A stretch of 64,000 nt of DNA from NCBI RefSeq assembly GCF_001541315.1, contig NZ_LMVK01000003.1:84776-148775 (forward strand), written 5' to 3'. This document shows positions 20,146 to 31,712 of this stretch, piece after piece; position 1 is the stretch's first letter; each line of letters starts with the position of its first letter. The stretch is from Agrobacterium tumefaciens str. B6 (GTDB lineage: Bacteria > Pseudomonadota > Alphaproteobacteria > Rhizobiales > Rhizobiaceae). The notes below the pieces were generated by a model. The model was not told where the DNA came from. It was given only the letters and a program-made list of their open reading frames with translations, and searched no databases. The translations under genes were made by a program, and so were the position numbers.

Positions 20146-20582
20146 GCGAGCTTGTGGTTTCGCTTTCGGGTGAACTGATCGAACATGGCCACCGCCTGAC
20201 GCAACGGGTCTATTATGAGGATACGGATTTCTCCGGCCTCGTTTACCACGCCCGTTATCTGCATTTTCTCGAGCGCGGCCGCACCGATTACCTGCGTTGC
20301 CTCGGCTGCGAACAAAGCGCGCTTTTGACCGCCGATGAGGAGGGGCTGGTCTTCGTCGTGCATCGCATGGAGATCGATTTCAAAAGCCCGGCGCGGATGG
20401 ATGACGTCTTGACGATCACGACCATCACCGAAAAGGCCGGCGGCGCGAAAATGGTGCTCAATCAGGAAATCCGGCGGGGCGAAACCCTGCTGGTCGCCGC
20501 CAAGGTCATCATCGCCGTCATCAACGCCAATGGCCGCCCGAGGCGTCTTCCGGAGGCGGTTGCTGAAAAATTCCTGAAGTAA
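20142..20582 (+). CDS. ybgC: YbgC family Tol-Pal acyl-CoA thioesterase
   Basis: A 146-residue hot-dog-fold thioesterase. The catalytic motif YYEDTDFSGLVYHARYL (about residues 25-41) holds the active-site Asp, and FLERGRTDYLR follows. In most proteobacteria ybgC is the first gene of the tol operon; here it is 261 bp before tolQ and coupled upstream to the Nudix genes. The family acts on acyl-CoA or acyl-ACP linked to envelope phospholipid metabolism. Confidence 0.95.
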   Translation: MSELVVSLSGELIEHGHRLTQRVYYEDTDFSGLVYHARYLHFLERGRTDYLRCLGCEQSALLTADEEGLVFVVHRMEIDFKSPARMDDVLTITTITEKAGGAKMVLNQEIRRGETLLVAAKVIIAVINANGRPRRLPEAVAEKFLK

Positions 20583-20798
20583 TTGACGGCTCCGTCCAGT
20601 AAATCCATCCGGCGTGGCCCGGCTGTAACACTCCTTTAACCATAATGGTGTCTTACTTTAGCAACTGGCATTTGTGCGGCGCACGCCTTCCTTTCACCAA
20701 ATTTATTGGCAAGTAAGGCTTACTGGCAAGTATCGGGGTATGGCTAAGGGGTTGGCGGCTGCGGCTGCAGGACTTCGAGCGTTAACACGCGTTTGAAT

Positions 20799-20822
20799 CG
20801 CCCGGTCCCGTACCGGGCGTTT
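20799..20822 (+). promoter_or_regulatory. hairpin in the tolQ leader
   Basis: An 8-bp perfect stem (CGCCCGGT / ACCGGGCG) with a 5-base loop and three T lies 22 bases before the tolQ start. The T-run is short, so it may be a weak terminator closing the upstream operon, an attenuator, or an mRNA-stabilising leader structure. Confidence 0.45.
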
Positions 20823-20843
20823 GGATTCGGGGATTGGATATTT

Positions 20844-21563
20844 ATGGAACAGGCAGGTTTGGCAGCGGCGACGCACGATGTAAGTCTCTGGGCGCTGTTT
20901 ATGCAGGCGGGCCTCATCGTGAAGCTCGTGATGATCGGACTTATCGCCGCCTCGGTCTGGACGTGGGCGATCGTCTTCGACAAATATGTGAGCTTCGGCA
21001 AGGCAAAGCGCCAGTTCGACCAGTTCGAACAGGTCTTCTGGTCGGGCCAGTCGCTCGAGGAGCTTTATCGCACGCTGGCGGAACGCCAGAATGGCGGTCT
21101 TGCGGCAATTTTCGTTTCCGCCATGCGGGAATGGAAGAAATCATTCGAGCGCGGCGCGCGTTCGCCCATTGGTCTGCAGATGCGTATCGACCGGGCGATG
21201 GATGTGACGATCGCGCGTGAAGGCGAACAATACGAGGCGCGCCTTGGTTCGCTCGCCACCATCGGTTCGGCTGGTCCCTTCATCGGTCTCTTCGGTACGG
21301 TTGTTGGTATCATGACCTCGTTCCAGGCGATTGCCGGTTCGAAGTCCACCAACCTTGCGGTCGTGGCACCGGGTATCGCTGAAGCGCTTCTGGCAACGGC
21401 CATCGGCCTTGTTGCCGCTATTCCGGCAGTTATCGCCTACAACAAGTTCACGGCCGACGCGCACAAGCTTTCCGCCCGCATGGAAGGTTTTGCCGACGAG
21501 TTCTCCGCGATCCTGTCGCGCCAGATCGATGAAAAACTTCAGACGCGGCAGGCCGCCCAGTAA
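20844..21563 (+). CDS. tolQ: Tol-Pal system protein TolQ
   Basis: TolQ (239 aa) is the inner-membrane motor subunit that, with TolR, uses the proton gradient to drive TolA. It has three TM segments: about residues 17-37 (MQAGLIVKLVMIGLIAASV), near 140-160 (IGSAGPFIGLFGTVVGIM) and near 170-192 (VVAPGIAEALLATAIGLVAA), all typical of the ExbB/TolQ/MotA family. The ATG at 20844 removes 17 non-conserved residues of a longer frame. It heads tolQ-tolR-tolA-tolB. Confidence 0.97.
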   Translation: MEQAGLAAATHDVSLWALFMQAGLIVKLVMIGLIAASVWTWAIVFDKYVSFGKAKRQFDQFEQVFWSGQSLEELYRTLAERQNGGLAAIFVSAMREWKKSFERGARSPIGLQMRIDRAMDVTIAREGEQYEARLGSLATIGSAGPFIGLFGTVVGIMTSFQAIAGSKSTNLAVVAPGIAEALLATAIGLVAAIPAVIAYNKFTADAHKLSARMEGFADEFSAILSRQIDEKLQTRQAAQ

Positions 21564-21624
21564 GCGGCCGCACGATGTGCATGCTGTGCAGTAATTTGCC
21601 GCAAGGCAAAATGGAGTAGATGAT

Positions 21625-22086
21625 ATGGGTATGTCAGCAGGTGGCAGCGGCGGCGGTTCCGGTGGACGCCGGGGTGGGCGCGGCGGACGACGCAAAGGCG
21701 GCGCGATCAGCGAGATCAACGTCACGCCGCTGGTCGACGTCATGCTCGTGCTGCTCATCATCTTCATGGTGGCGGCGCCGATGATGACTGTCGGCGTGCC
21801 GATCGACCTGCCGCAGACCTCCGCCAATGCGTTGAACTCGGACACGCAGCCGATCACCATTTCCGTTAATGCCAATGGCCAGATCCATCTGCAGGAAACG
21901 GAAATTCAGGCGGCCGAAGTGGCCGACAAGCTGCAGGCGATCGCCACGACTGGTTATAACGAACGCATCTTCGTGCGTGCGGATTCCGTTGCCGCCTATG
22001 GCGTCGTTGCCGACGTGATGGCGCGTATCCAGGCGGCAGGCTTCAAGAATATCGGCCTCGTGACCCAGCAGAAACAGGACAATTGA
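21625..22086 (+). CDS. tolR: Tol-Pal system protein TolR
   Basis: TolR (153 aa) is anchored by one TM helix, VDVMLVLLIIFMVAAPMM, whose Asp is the proton-channel residue shared with ExbD. It is preceded by the family motif AISEINVTPLVDV. The N-terminus is an unusual Gly/Arg-rich basic tail of about 25 residues (GGSGGGSGGRRGG). The periplasmic domain follows. A GGAG ribosome-binding site precedes the ATG at 21625. The gene lies 61 bp after tolQ and 9 bp before tolA. Confidence 0.96.
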   Translation: MGMSAGGSGGGSGGRRGGRGGRRKGGAISEINVTPLVDVMLVLLIIFMVAAPMMTVGVPIDLPQTSANALNSDTQPITISVNANGQIHLQETEIQAAEVADKLQAIATTGYNERIFVRADSVAAYGVVADVMARIQAAGFKNIGLVTQQKQDN

Positions 22087-22095
22087 CGTAAAACG

Positions 22096-23265
22096 ATGAA
22101 GGGCAGCCTTACCACATCCGCGATCGTGCACGCGTCGCTTCTGGCTTTCGCCCTCGTTTCCCTGGGCTCGCCGGAACCGCTTGACGTGTCGCAGGCCGAG
22201 GCCCTGCCTGTCGAGCTGGTGCCGATCGAGGAACTGACCCAGATCCAGCAGGGTGACAAGAAGGCACCGAAGGCCGAAAAGTCCGCTCCTGTTCCGACCA
22301 CACGTCCTGACATCATCGAGAACGCCCAGAATGTCGGCAACAACACGGCCGATCTTGACGCGCCCCCGACGCCTACCACCAAGCCTAACGACAATATCAG
22401 CGCGGCAGCTCCGCCCAAGCAGGAGAAGCCGCAGCCGGTCGTCGATACCAAGGCGAACGAGGTGAAGGAAATCGTCAAGGAAGAAACCTCGGCTCCCAAG
22501 CCGCAGGAAATGGCCGCCTTGCCGCAGACCAAGCCTGAAATAGCGCCGCAGCCGAAGACGGAACCGCCGCCGCAGGAAACCAAGGCCGAAGAGCCGCCGC
22601 CCGCAACGCAGGAGCCGGCCGAAATTCCCGTGCCGCAGAACGTGCCGCGTCCGAATTCCCGCCCGGAGCCGCCAAAGCCGGAGGAGCCGAAGCAGGCCGA
22701 GACCAAGCCCGCCGAGCAGAAGCCCGCGGAAAAACCGGCCGAGACCAAGCCCGATCAGGCGAAATCCACCGATAAGCCTTCCGACAAGAAGCCGGGCGAG
22801 AAAAAGCAGGAGACTGCAAAATCCGCCTCTTCGAAGGAAAGCGATTTCAACGCTGACGATGTTGCAGCGCTTTTGAACAAGCAGGCGCCTTCCGGCGGCG
22901 GCGCCAAGCGCTCCACCCAGCAGGCAGCCCTTGGCGGCAAGAAATCGACCGGCGGCTCTACACTCAGCCAGACGGAAATGGATGCGCTGCGCGGCGCAAT
23001 CCAGAAAAACTGGCAGATCATTCCCGGCATGGCGGATGCCTCGGACGTTCGCGTCCGGGTCACCATGAAGCTTGACCGTGATGGAACCATCATCGGTCGG
23101 CCCGAGATCGAGGCAACCGGCGGTTCGGAAGGAACGCGCCGCGCTCTTTCCGGCGGAGCCTATCGCGCCATCATGCGTTCTGCTCCGTTCACGAACCTTC
23201 CTGCCGATAAATATGACGCATGGAACGAAGTCGTCGTGAACTTCGATCCCAGTGAATTGCTATGA
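22096..23265 (+). CDS. tolA: TolA-like envelope integrity protein
   Basis: A 389-residue TolA equivalent. A single N-terminal TM anchor ([16 protein letters not shown]) is followed by a ~230-residue Pro/Lys/Glu/Ala-rich stalk spanning the periplasm, with repeated KPAE-type units. The compact C-terminal domain is of TonB/TolA-C type: [17 protein letters not shown], then [17 protein letters not shown] and the end [10 protein letters not shown]. The proline-rich stalk differs from the alanine-rich helix of enterobacterial TolA and is more TonB-like. The stop overlaps the tolB frame (ATGA). Confidence 0.9.
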   Translation: MKGSLTTSAIVHASLLAFALVSLGSPEPLDVSQAEALPVELVPIEELTQIQQGDKKAPKAEKSAPVPTTRPDIIENAQNVGNNTADLDAPPTPTTKPNDNISAAAPPKQEKPQPVVDTKANEVKEIVKEETSAPKPQEMAALPQTKPEIAPQPKTEPPPQETKAEEPPPATQEPAEIPVPQNVPRPNSRPEPPKPEEPKQAETKPAEQKPAEKPAETKPDQAKSTDKPSDKKPGEKKQETAKSASSKESDFNADDVAALLNKQAPSGGGAKRSTQQAALGGKKSTGGSTLSQTEMDALRGAIQKNWQIIPGMADASDVRVRVTMKLDRDGTIIGRPEIEATGGSEGTRRALSGGAYRAIMRSAPFTNLPADKYDAWNEVVVNFDPSELL

Positions 23266-23285
23266 ATGCTGAAAGGCCTGGCAAC

Positions 23286-24593
23286 ATGAAGATATTTTCG
23301 CCGATCCGGCTGGTGCTCGCTGTCGCGGCCCTCATGTCGGTTTTCTCCGCACCGGCTTTTGCGCGGGTGGAAATCAACATCAACAAGGGCAATGTCGAGC
23401 CGCTGCCTATCGCCATCACCGACTTCATGTCGAGCGATGGTATCGGTGCGCAGGTTTCCGCGGTCATCGCTGCCGACCTGCAGCGTTCCGGTCTCTTCGC
23501 GCCGGTCAACAAGAACGCCTTCATCGAAAAGATCAGCAATCCGGATCAGCAGCCGCGTTTCGAGGACTGGAAGGTCATCAACGCCCAGGCGCTCGTGACC
23601 GGCCGTGTCACGCGTGAAAGCGATGGCCGTCTGCGCGCCGAGTTCCGCCTGTGGGATACTTTCGCAGGCCAGCAGATGACCGGCCAGCAGTTCTTCACCC
23701 AGCCGGAAAACTGGCGCCGTGTCGCCCACATCATCGCCGACGCGATCTATGAGCGTGTCACCGGTGAAAAGGGTTACTTCGACACCCGCGTCGTTTTCGT
23801 CTCCGAAAGCGGCCCGAAAACCGCCCGCAAGCGCCAGCTCTCGATCATGGATCAGGACGGCTTCAACGTCCGTAATCTTACCAACTCGAACGACATCGTT
23901 CTGACGCCGCGTTTTTCGCCGAACCGTCAGGAAGTGACCTACATGTCCTTCGAAGGCCAGCAGCCGCGCGTTTACCTGCTGCAGCTGGAAACCGGACAGC
24001 GCGAAGTGGTCGGCAACTTCCCCGGCATGACGTTCTCGCCGCGCTTCTCTCCTGATGGCCAGAAGGTCATCATGAGCCTGCAGCAGGATGGCAATGCCAA
24101 TATCTACACCATGGACCTGCGCTCGCGCACCACGACGCGGCTGACCAATACGTCGGCGATCGATACGGCGCCGTCCTATTCGCCTGATGGTCAGCGTGTC
24201 GCCTTTGAAAGCGACCGCGGCGGCCGCCAGCAGATCTACGTCATGAATGCCGATGGTTCCGGCCAGCAGCGCGTCTCCTTCGGTGATGGTTCCTATTCCA
24301 CGCCGGTCTGGTCCCCGCGCGGCGATCTGATCGCCTTCACCAAGCAGTCGGGCGGCAAGTTCTCGATCGGCGTGATGAAGACCGACGGTTCGGGCGAGCG
24401 CATTCTGACCAGCGGGTTCCACAATGAAGGCCCGACCTGGGCGCCGAACGGCCGCGTGCTGATGTTCTTCCGCCAGAACGCCGGTGCCGGTGGTCCGCAG
24501 CTCTATTCGATCGACCTGACGGGCTATAACGAACAGCTCATCAAGACGCCGACCTTCGCTTCGGATCCGGCATGGTCGCCGCTTCTGGACTGA
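23286..24593 (+). CDS. tolB: Tol-Pal system beta-propeller protein TolB
   Basis: TolB (435 aa from this start) is a periplasmic six-bladed propeller that binds Pal and TolA. The signal peptide [20 protein letters not shown] ends at SAPAFA. The N-terminal domain (about 25-165) is followed by WD40-like repeats with the pattern [46 protein letters not shown] and [12 protein letters not shown] chose the ATG at 23286, which gives a clean signal peptide; the in-frame ATG at 23262 overlaps the tolA stop by ATGA and would add eight residues, so it remains possible. Confidence 0.95.
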   Translation: MKIFSPIRLVLAVAALMSVFSAPAFARVEININKGNVEPLPIAITDFMSSDGIGAQVSAVIAADLQRSGLFAPVNKNAFIEKISNPDQQPRFEDWKVINAQALVTGRVTRESDGRLRAEFRLWDTFAGQQMTGQQFFTQPENWRRVAHIIADAIYERVTGEKGYFDTRVVFVSESGPKTARKRQLSIMDQDGFNVRNLTNSNDIVLTPRFSPNRQEVTYMSFEGQQPRVYLLQLETGQREVVGNFPGMTFSPRFSPDGQKVIMSLQQDGNANIYTMDLRSRTTTRLTNTSAIDTAPSYSPDGQRVAFESDRGGRQQIYVMNADGSGQQRVSFGDGSYSTPVWSPRGDLIAFTKQSGGKFSIGVMKTDGSGERILTSGFHNEGPTWAPNGRVLMFFRQNAGAGGPQLYSIDLTGYNEQLIKTPTFASDPAWSPLLD

Positions 24594-24603
24594 TATGACT
24601 GTC

Positions 24604-24640
24604 ATGATGGCGCCGGCATGAACCGGCGCCATCATGTTTT
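24604..24640 (+). terminator. terminator after tolB
   Basis: A 13-bp perfect stem (ATGATGGCGCCGG / CCGGCGCCATCAT) ends in G and four T. It separates tolB from pal, which then needs its own promoter in 24641-24804. Confidence 0.75.
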
Positions 24641-24804
24641 ACCTGATACCATGGGGAAGTGCGCCTCTTTCTTGCCGCAAAGTGTTGTGAGGGAGCAAAA
24701 AACTGGGACATTTCCTTTCTGTTAACCATAAGCGTTTGCCGGCTATTAACCGCGATCAGTTAGTGTCCGGAAAACGTTATTGAAATCCTAAGGAGAGACC
24801 GGCG

Positions 24805-25338
24805 ATGAGCCGTACACACACTTCGGCACTCAGCCCCATGCAGAAACTGGCCCGTAACCCGGCTGTCATCGCCATGACGCTCGCGCTTGCTCTCGCAGGC
24901 TGCGCGAACAAGAAGAACATGCCGAACAGCGCCGGTGAACTCGGCCTTGGTGGCGCGGGCTCCGCAACGCCGGGCTCCCAGCAGGACTTCACGGTCAATG
25001 TCGGCGACCGCATCTTCTTCGACACTGACTCCACCTCGATCCGCGCCGACGCCCAGCAGACCCTGCAGCGCCAGGCCCAGTGGCTCGCCCGTTATCCGAA
25101 CTACGCCATCACCGTTGAAGGCCATGCCGACGAACGCGGTACGCGTGAATACAACCTTGCGCTCGGCGCCCGTCGTGCGGCTGCAACCCGCGACTTCCTG
25201 GCTTCCCAGGGCGTTCCGGCAAACCGCATGAAGACGATCTCCTACGGCAAGGAAAAGCCGGTCGCGGTTTGCGACGACATTTCCTGCTGGTCGCAGAACC
25301 GCCGCGCCGTGACGGTTCTCGGTGGCGCGGGCATGTGA
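24805..25338 (+). CDS. pal: peptidoglycan-associated lipoprotein Pal
   Basis: Pal (177 aa) anchors the outer membrane to peptidoglycan and partners TolB. A long signal peptide ends in the lipobox LAGC with Cys33 lipidated. The C-terminal OmpA-like domain starts FTVNVGDRIFFDTDS and has the peptidoglycan-binding segment VEGHADERGTREYNLALGARR, with the Asp and Arg that bind meso-DAP. AAGGAG precedes the ATG. The gene has its own terminator, followed by cpoB. Confidence 0.97.
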   Translation: MSRTHTSALSPMQKLARNPAVIAMTLALALAGCANKKNMPNSAGELGLGGAGSATPGSQQDFTVNVGDRIFFDTDSTSIRADAQQTLQRQAQWLARYPNYAITVEGHADERGTREYNLALGARRAAATRDFLASQGVPANRMKTISYGKEKPVAVCDDISCWSQNRRAVTVLGGAGM

Positions 25339-25369
25339 TTGCCTGACGTTATTGTGATCTTGAATGGGA

Positions 25370-25395
25370 GGCGGTCTTCGGGCCGCCTTTTGTTT
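25370..25395 (+). terminator. terminator after pal
   Basis: A 7-bp GC-rich stem with a TTCG tetraloop (GGCGGTC / GGCCGCC) is followed by TTTTGTTTTTTT. Confidence 0.85.
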
Positions 25396-25496
25396 TTTTC
25401 ATAGTTTGGCCGAAGTTAAGTTGCTTTTTCGGTTGATATGGAAAAAATCCGGCTTGCGCCATTCCGGTGCAAATCAGTTAAGGCAGGACGAATGAG

Positions 25497-26516
25497 ATGA
25501 AGAAACTTGTCGTGGCGGGAATGCTGGGGCTTGCAGCCTGCACCGGCTTGAGCGGCGCAGCCGTTTCGGGTCCGCTGTTCGGTGCGGGGGGTAGTTTCGG
25601 CACGATCAACTCTCAACAGCAGCTCCCGGTCGTCCGGGTTCAGGCCAATGAAGCCTATCGGGTTCAGCAGCTTGAAGAACAGATCCGGCAGCTCAATGGC
25701 CGTATCGAAGAAATGAGCTTCCAGCTTCTGCAGATGCAGGAAACGATCCGCAAGGCGCAGGAAGACAACGAGTTCCGCTTCCAGGAACTGGAAGGCGGCA
25801 ATGCCGGCGGCAAGGGTGCAAGCCCGACCGCTGCACCGAAAAAGAAGGCGGAAGCCAGTCCGGTCAATCCGGCCTCGCCGCCGACCGACGACGTTGCAAC
25901 GATCATCGAAACGCCACCCGAGGGTGGCGCTTCCGTTTCTCCCTCTGCTCCCTCCAGTGCTCCGACAGGCGCACCGGGAGAGACGACGCTCGGCTCGATC
26001 GAGCTTGATTCCAAGGGAATGCCGATTGGCGGCACGCTCAATTCCGGCGCCAGTAATTCCTCCGGCAACCTTCCCGGTGTGACCACCGGCAACAGCGCCC
26101 GCAAGACCGATCCTGTCAACACGGCGGCGCTGACCAGCGAAGGCGACATCTATCAGGCCGCCTACGGCCATGTCCTTTCCGGTGACTACAAGCTGGCGGA
26201 ACAGGGTTTCCAGCAATATCTGCAGGGTTACCCCAAAGGCACCAAGGCCGCCGATGCGAGCTTCTGGCTGGGCGAGGCGCAATATTCCCAGGGCAAGTTC
26301 AACGAGGCCGCCAAGACCTTCCTGAACGGCCATCAGGCCTATGGCAAGTCTCCGAAAGCGCCGGAAATGCTGATGAAGCTCGGCATGTCACTTGCCGCTC
26401 TCGACAATACTGAAACCGCCTGCGCCACGCTGCGCGAGGTGCCGAAGCGCTATCCCAATGCTTCGAAGACCGTGCTGACCAAGGTCGCCAGCGAACAGAA
26501 ACGGCTGAGCTGCTGA
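25497..26516 (+). CDS. cpoB: Tol-Pal associated protein YbgF/CpoB
   Basis: A 339-residue periplasmic protein that coordinates peptidoglycan synthesis with Tol-driven outer-membrane constriction. After the signal sequence comes a coiled-coil trimerisation segment (YRVQQLEEQIRQLNGRIEEM, about residues 51-95). A Pro/Ser/Gly-rich linker (about 100-205) leads to TPR repeats (EGDIYQAAYGHVLSGDYKLA; ADASFWLGEAQYSQGKFNEA; APEMLMKLGMSLAAL). The N-terminus MKKLVVAGMLGLAAC contains a lipobox-like LAAC, so lipidation is possible, unlike E. coli CpoB. It completes the Tol-Pal cluster. Confidence 0.93.
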   Translation: MKKLVVAGMLGLAACTGLSGAAVSGPLFGAGGSFGTINSQQQLPVVRVQANEAYRVQQLEEQIRQLNGRIEEMSFQLLQMQETIRKAQEDNEFRFQELEGGNAGGKGASPTAAPKKKAEASPVNPASPPTDDVATIIETPPEGGASVSPSAPSSAPTGAPGETTLGSIELDSKGMPIGGTLNSGASNSSGNLPGVTTGNSARKTDPVNTAALTSEGDIYQAAYGHVLSGDYKLAEQGFQQYLQGYPKGTKAADASFWLGEAQYSQGKFNEAAKTFLNGHQAYGKSPKAPEMLMKLGMSLAALDNTETACATLREVPKRYPNASKTVLTKVASEQKRLSC

Positions 26517-26528
26517 TTTTCCCCTGCC

Positions 26529-27881
26529 ATGGCGGGTATTTCCATGCCGGTTGATGCCCGCACTCCGAATGAAAAGACAGTTGCGCCGCTCGCGGCGGCA
26601 CAGTTTTTTGTCGGAAATCTACAAAACCCCGCCCATATCCTCGTCGCAATCTCCGGCGGCAGTGATTCCACCGGCCTGTTGCTGGCATTGCATGAGGCAA
26701 CGGCGGGAGTGGGTAAGGACCGTTTGCGGCTTTCCGCCGTCACGGTCGACCATGCGCTGAGAGCGGAATCCGCCGATGAGGCGTGCAAGGTCGCCATGCT
26801 CTGCGCCGAACTTGGCATCCCCCACGTTACCCGCCGGTGGGATGGTGCCAAACCGGCCTCCGGCCTTTCCGAAGCCTCCCGACTTGCCCGCTACCGCCTG
26901 ATTGCCGAGGTCGCCCTTGAGACTGGCGCCGATCTTGTCGTGACGGGGCATACAATCGGCGACCAGCGTGAAACCGTGGCGATGCGCGCCGCCCGCAACG
27001 GCGGCAGTAATAATCTCGGTCTATCCGGCATGGCGGACGCGGTTTTATACGATAGCCGCTACTGGGTCATGCGGCCGTTCCTGATGTGTGAGAGGCAGGC
27101 GATCCGTGACTATGTATCGTCCCGCGAGCGCGGGTGGCTTGACGATCCGAGCAATGAAAATATCAGATATGAGCGGGTGCGTGTTCGGCAGGCGCTTCCC
27201 GTCTCCCCCGCGTTGATCGATGCGGAGGTCTCTTTCAAAAGACGGGCGCTTTCCGACAAAACAGCCGTTTTCCTGCGCGATCACACGCAGATTTTCCATG
27301 CTGCTCTCGCCAGACTGGCCGACGATGCCGTCAATCCCGATCTTCCCGAGTTCCGGCACGGGTTGGCGGCGCTGATCGCCATCCTTGGCGGAAGGGCATA
27401 TTTTCCGGCCGCAAGCGGCATGGAGCGCGTTTTGCGGTTTCTCAAAACGGGTGAAAACGGGCGAATGACAGTCGGCCGTGTTCTTCTCGATTGGCGGCGG
27501 GATGGCCTTTATTTGTTGCGCGAGCAGCGAAACCTGCCGGAGCTTCATGTCGGCGCGCATCAGCAAGGGCTGTGGGACGATCGTTTCCTTGTGAAGAATG
27601 GATCGGCTTTTCCAATCCTTGTCAAAGCGGGCAGGGTTGGTGGTGCCGTGGAAATGGCCGTGCATTTTCCGTCGGTGCCATCAGGGGTGACAAAACCGGC
27701 GATGGCGGGTCTGCCGCAAATTGCCGCAGCGGCCGAAGGGGAGGTTTCCATGCCGCAGGCCGTCACCATCACGCCGAGGCTTGCACCTTTCGATCTTTTC
27801 CTGCCGCGCTTCGACCTTGAGTTGGCAAATGCAATCGCCAATTTATTCGGACGGACGGCCTATCCACAGCCACCGGTTTAA
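26529..27881 (+). CDS. tilS: tRNA(Ile)-lysidine synthase TilS
   Basis: TilS (450 aa) attaches lysine to C34 of tRNA-Ile with a CAT anticodon, so that it reads AUA instead of AUG. The PP-loop SGGSDS is at residues 42-47 in [19 protein letters not shown]; the motifs VDHALRAES and [17 protein letters not shown] follow. The C-terminal half is divergent, as usual in alphaproteobacteria. The gene starts 12 bp after cpoB. A CAT-anticodon tRNA, a possible substrate, is at 40148. Confidence 0.93.
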   Translation: MAGISMPVDARTPNEKTVAPLAAAQFFVGNLQNPAHILVAISGGSDSTGLLLALHEATAGVGKDRLRLSAVTVDHALRAESADEACKVAMLCAELGIPHVTRRWDGAKPASGLSEASRLARYRLIAEVALETGADLVVTGHTIGDQRETVAMRAARNGGSNNLGLSGMADAVLYDSRYWVMRPFLMCERQAIRDYVSSRERGWLDDPSNENIRYERVRVRQALPVSPALIDAEVSFKRRALSDKTAVFLRDHTQIFHAALARLADDAVNPDLPEFRHGLAALIAILGGRAYFPAASGMERVLRFLKTGENGRMTVGRVLLDWRRDGLYLLREQRNLPELHVGAHQQGLWDDRFLVKNGSAFPILVKAGRVGGAVEMAVHFPSVPSGVTKPAMAGLPQIAAAAEGEVSMPQAVTITPRLAPFDLFLPRFDLELANAIANLFGRTAYPQPPV

Positions 27882-28035
27882 ATCCGGCCTCTTTTTCGTG
27901 AATTGCCATGGAAGAGTTTTTACACCAAAACGCATCAGATAACGCGCTTTGCCTTGGCAACGGCGGATGTCGTCCTTATGTTAGGGGCACATAATAGCGG
28001 GCAGCAGATATGCCCGTGTGAGTTCGGGGAGTTCG

Positions 28036-29982
<1,947 letters not shown>

Positions 29983-30006
29983 TCGTCCGCGCATGTTAGA
30001 AATTGT

Positions 30007-30038
30007 AAAAGGCCATCCGGGTTTCCGGGTGGCCTTTT
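30007..30038 (+). terminator. terminator after ftsH
   Basis: A 10-bp stem (GGCCATCCGG / CCGGGTGGCC) is flanked by four A and four T, 24 bases after the stop codon. Confidence 0.85.
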
Positions 30039-30171
30039 CATTTTGGTAACAAGATATAAGCCATTTTTGCGGTAATTTACGTGCTGTTTATCGTGGTTTG
30101 TGGCATCTAGCCAAAAACGCTTCCGGCTGTTTTCAGCTTTTGCCGGAATGCCCGAAAGATTTGGAGTTCAA

Positions 30172-31524
30172 ATGGCACGCCGTTATTTCGGAACCGATGG
30201 TATCCGCGGACAATCGAACGTATTCCCCATGACGCCTGATCTGGCGATGCGTGTGGGCATTGCCGTTGGAACGATCTTCCGCCGTGGCCATCATCGTCAT
30301 CGCGTTGTCATTGGCAAGGATACGCGGCTTTCCGGCTATATGCTGGAGAACGCACTGGTTGCCGGTTTCACCGCCGCCGGCCTTGATGTCTTCCTGCTCG
30401 GCCCCATCCCGACGCCCGCCGTTGCCATGCTGACCCGGTCGCTGCGCGCCGATATCGGCGTGATGATCTCGGCTTCGCACAATCCCTTCTCCGATAACGG
30501 CATCAAGCTTTTCGGACCTGACGGATACAAGCTCTCCGACGAGCTGGAGCTGGAGATCGAGGACCTTCTCGACAAGGATATCTACGCCCAGCTCGCCAAG
30601 CCGAGCGAGATCGGCCGCGCCAAGCGCGTGGATGGTGACATCTATCGTTATATCGAATTCGTCAAACGCACCCTGCCGCGCGATGTGACGCTGAGCGGGC
30701 TTCGGATCGCGATCGACTGCGCCAATGGTGCTGCCTACAAGGTCGCACCCGCTGCGCTCTGGGAACTCGGTGCGGAAGTCGTCACGATCGGCAATGAGCC
30801 GAACGGCATCAACATCAATCTCGAATGTGGCTCCACCCATCCGGAAGCTCTGCAGAAGAAGGTGCATGAAGTACGGGCTGATATCGGCATTGCTCTCGAC
30901 GGCGATGCGGACCGTGTCATCATCGTCGATGAGCGCGGCGAGATCGTCGATGGTGACCAGCTGATGGCTGTCATCGCTGATAGCTGGGCTGCCGACAACA
31001 CGCTGCGCGGCGGCGGCATCGTCGCGACTGTCATGTCCAATCTCGGGCTGGAACGCTTCCTCGGCGACAAGGGCCTCACTCTTGCCCGCACCAAGGTGGG
31101 CGACCGTTATGTCGTCGAGCACATGCGCAACCACAATTTCAACGTCGGCGGTGAACAGTCCGGCCATATCGTGCTGTCGGACTATGGCACGACGGGCGAT
31201 GGCCTCGTCGCGGCATTGCAGGTTCTCGCCAAGGTCAAGCGCTCCGGCCTCACGGTCAGCGAAGTCTGCCGCAAGTTTGAGCCGGTGCCGCAGCTTTTGA
31301 AGAACGTGCGTATCTCCGGCGGCAAGCCGCTGGAAAATCCTGTTGTGCAGCAGGCGATTGCGGATGCGGAAAGCGCATTGGCCAATAATGGCCGCCTCGT
31401 CATCCGCCCCTCCGGCACCGAGCCGCTGATCCGCGTCATGGCGGAAGGTGATGACAGCGCGCAGGTGGAGCAGATCGTCAATGATCTCGTCGGCGTCATT
31501 GCCAATGCTCGCTCGGCCGCGTGA
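30172..31524 (+). CDS. glmM: phosphoglucosamine mutase
   Basis: GlmM (450 aa) converts glucosamine-6-phosphate to glucosamine-1-phosphate for UDP-GlcNAc, the precursor of peptidoglycan and LPS. It begins [12 protein letters not shown]; the phosphoserine Ser102 lies in [13 protein letters not shown], the Mg site is DGDADR (about 243-248), and the phosphate-binding loop is [12 protein letters not shown] near the C-terminus. The ATG at 30172 matches the family start. The ftsH-glmM order is common in proteobacteria; the terminator between them suggests separate promoters. Confidence 0.98.
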   Translation: MARRYFGTDGIRGQSNVFPMTPDLAMRVGIAVGTIFRRGHHRHRVVIGKDTRLSGYMLENALVAGFTAAGLDVFLLGPIPTPAVAMLTRSLRADIGVMISASHNPFSDNGIKLFGPDGYKLSDELELEIEDLLDKDIYAQLAKPSEIGRAKRVDGDIYRYIEFVKRTLPRDVTLSGLRIAIDCANGAAYKVAPAALWELGAEVVTIGNEPNGININLECGSTHPEALQKKVHEVRADIGIALDGDADRVIIVDERGEIVDGDQLMAVIADSWAADNTLRGGGIVATVMSNLGLERFLGDKGLTLARTKVGDRYVVEHMRNHNFNVGGEQSGHIVLSDYGTTGDGLVAALQVLAKVKRSGLTVSEVCRKFEPVPQLLKNVRISGGKPLENPVVQQAIADAESALANNGRLVIRPSGTEPLIRVMAEGDDSAQVEQIVNDLVGVIANARSAA

Positions 31525-31550
31525 GCCGAGGCGTCAGTAATGTCCTAACA

Positions 31551-31579
31551 AAGCCGGCTGCTCAGCCGGCTTTTTCTTT
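31551..31579 (+). terminator. terminator after glmM
   Basis: A 9-bp stem (AAGCCGGCT / AGCCGGCTT) runs into TTTTTCTTT. Confidence 0.85.
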
Positions 31580-31712
31580 GCGTATTTGCTAATAAATATA
31601 GTGAATGATCGTGGTTAATCGGGACTTAACCATTTTACGTCAATCTCCATGACTGAACAGTTCACTGGCATCTGCTGCCGAAAACGCACGTGCCTCTTCT
31701 GGAGTGGAAGTC

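Noticed and set aside
22330..22830. Repeat-rich Pro/Lys/Glu DNA as a mobile or satellite repeat
   Set aside because: It encodes the periplasmic stalk of TolA, and the repetition is at protein level.
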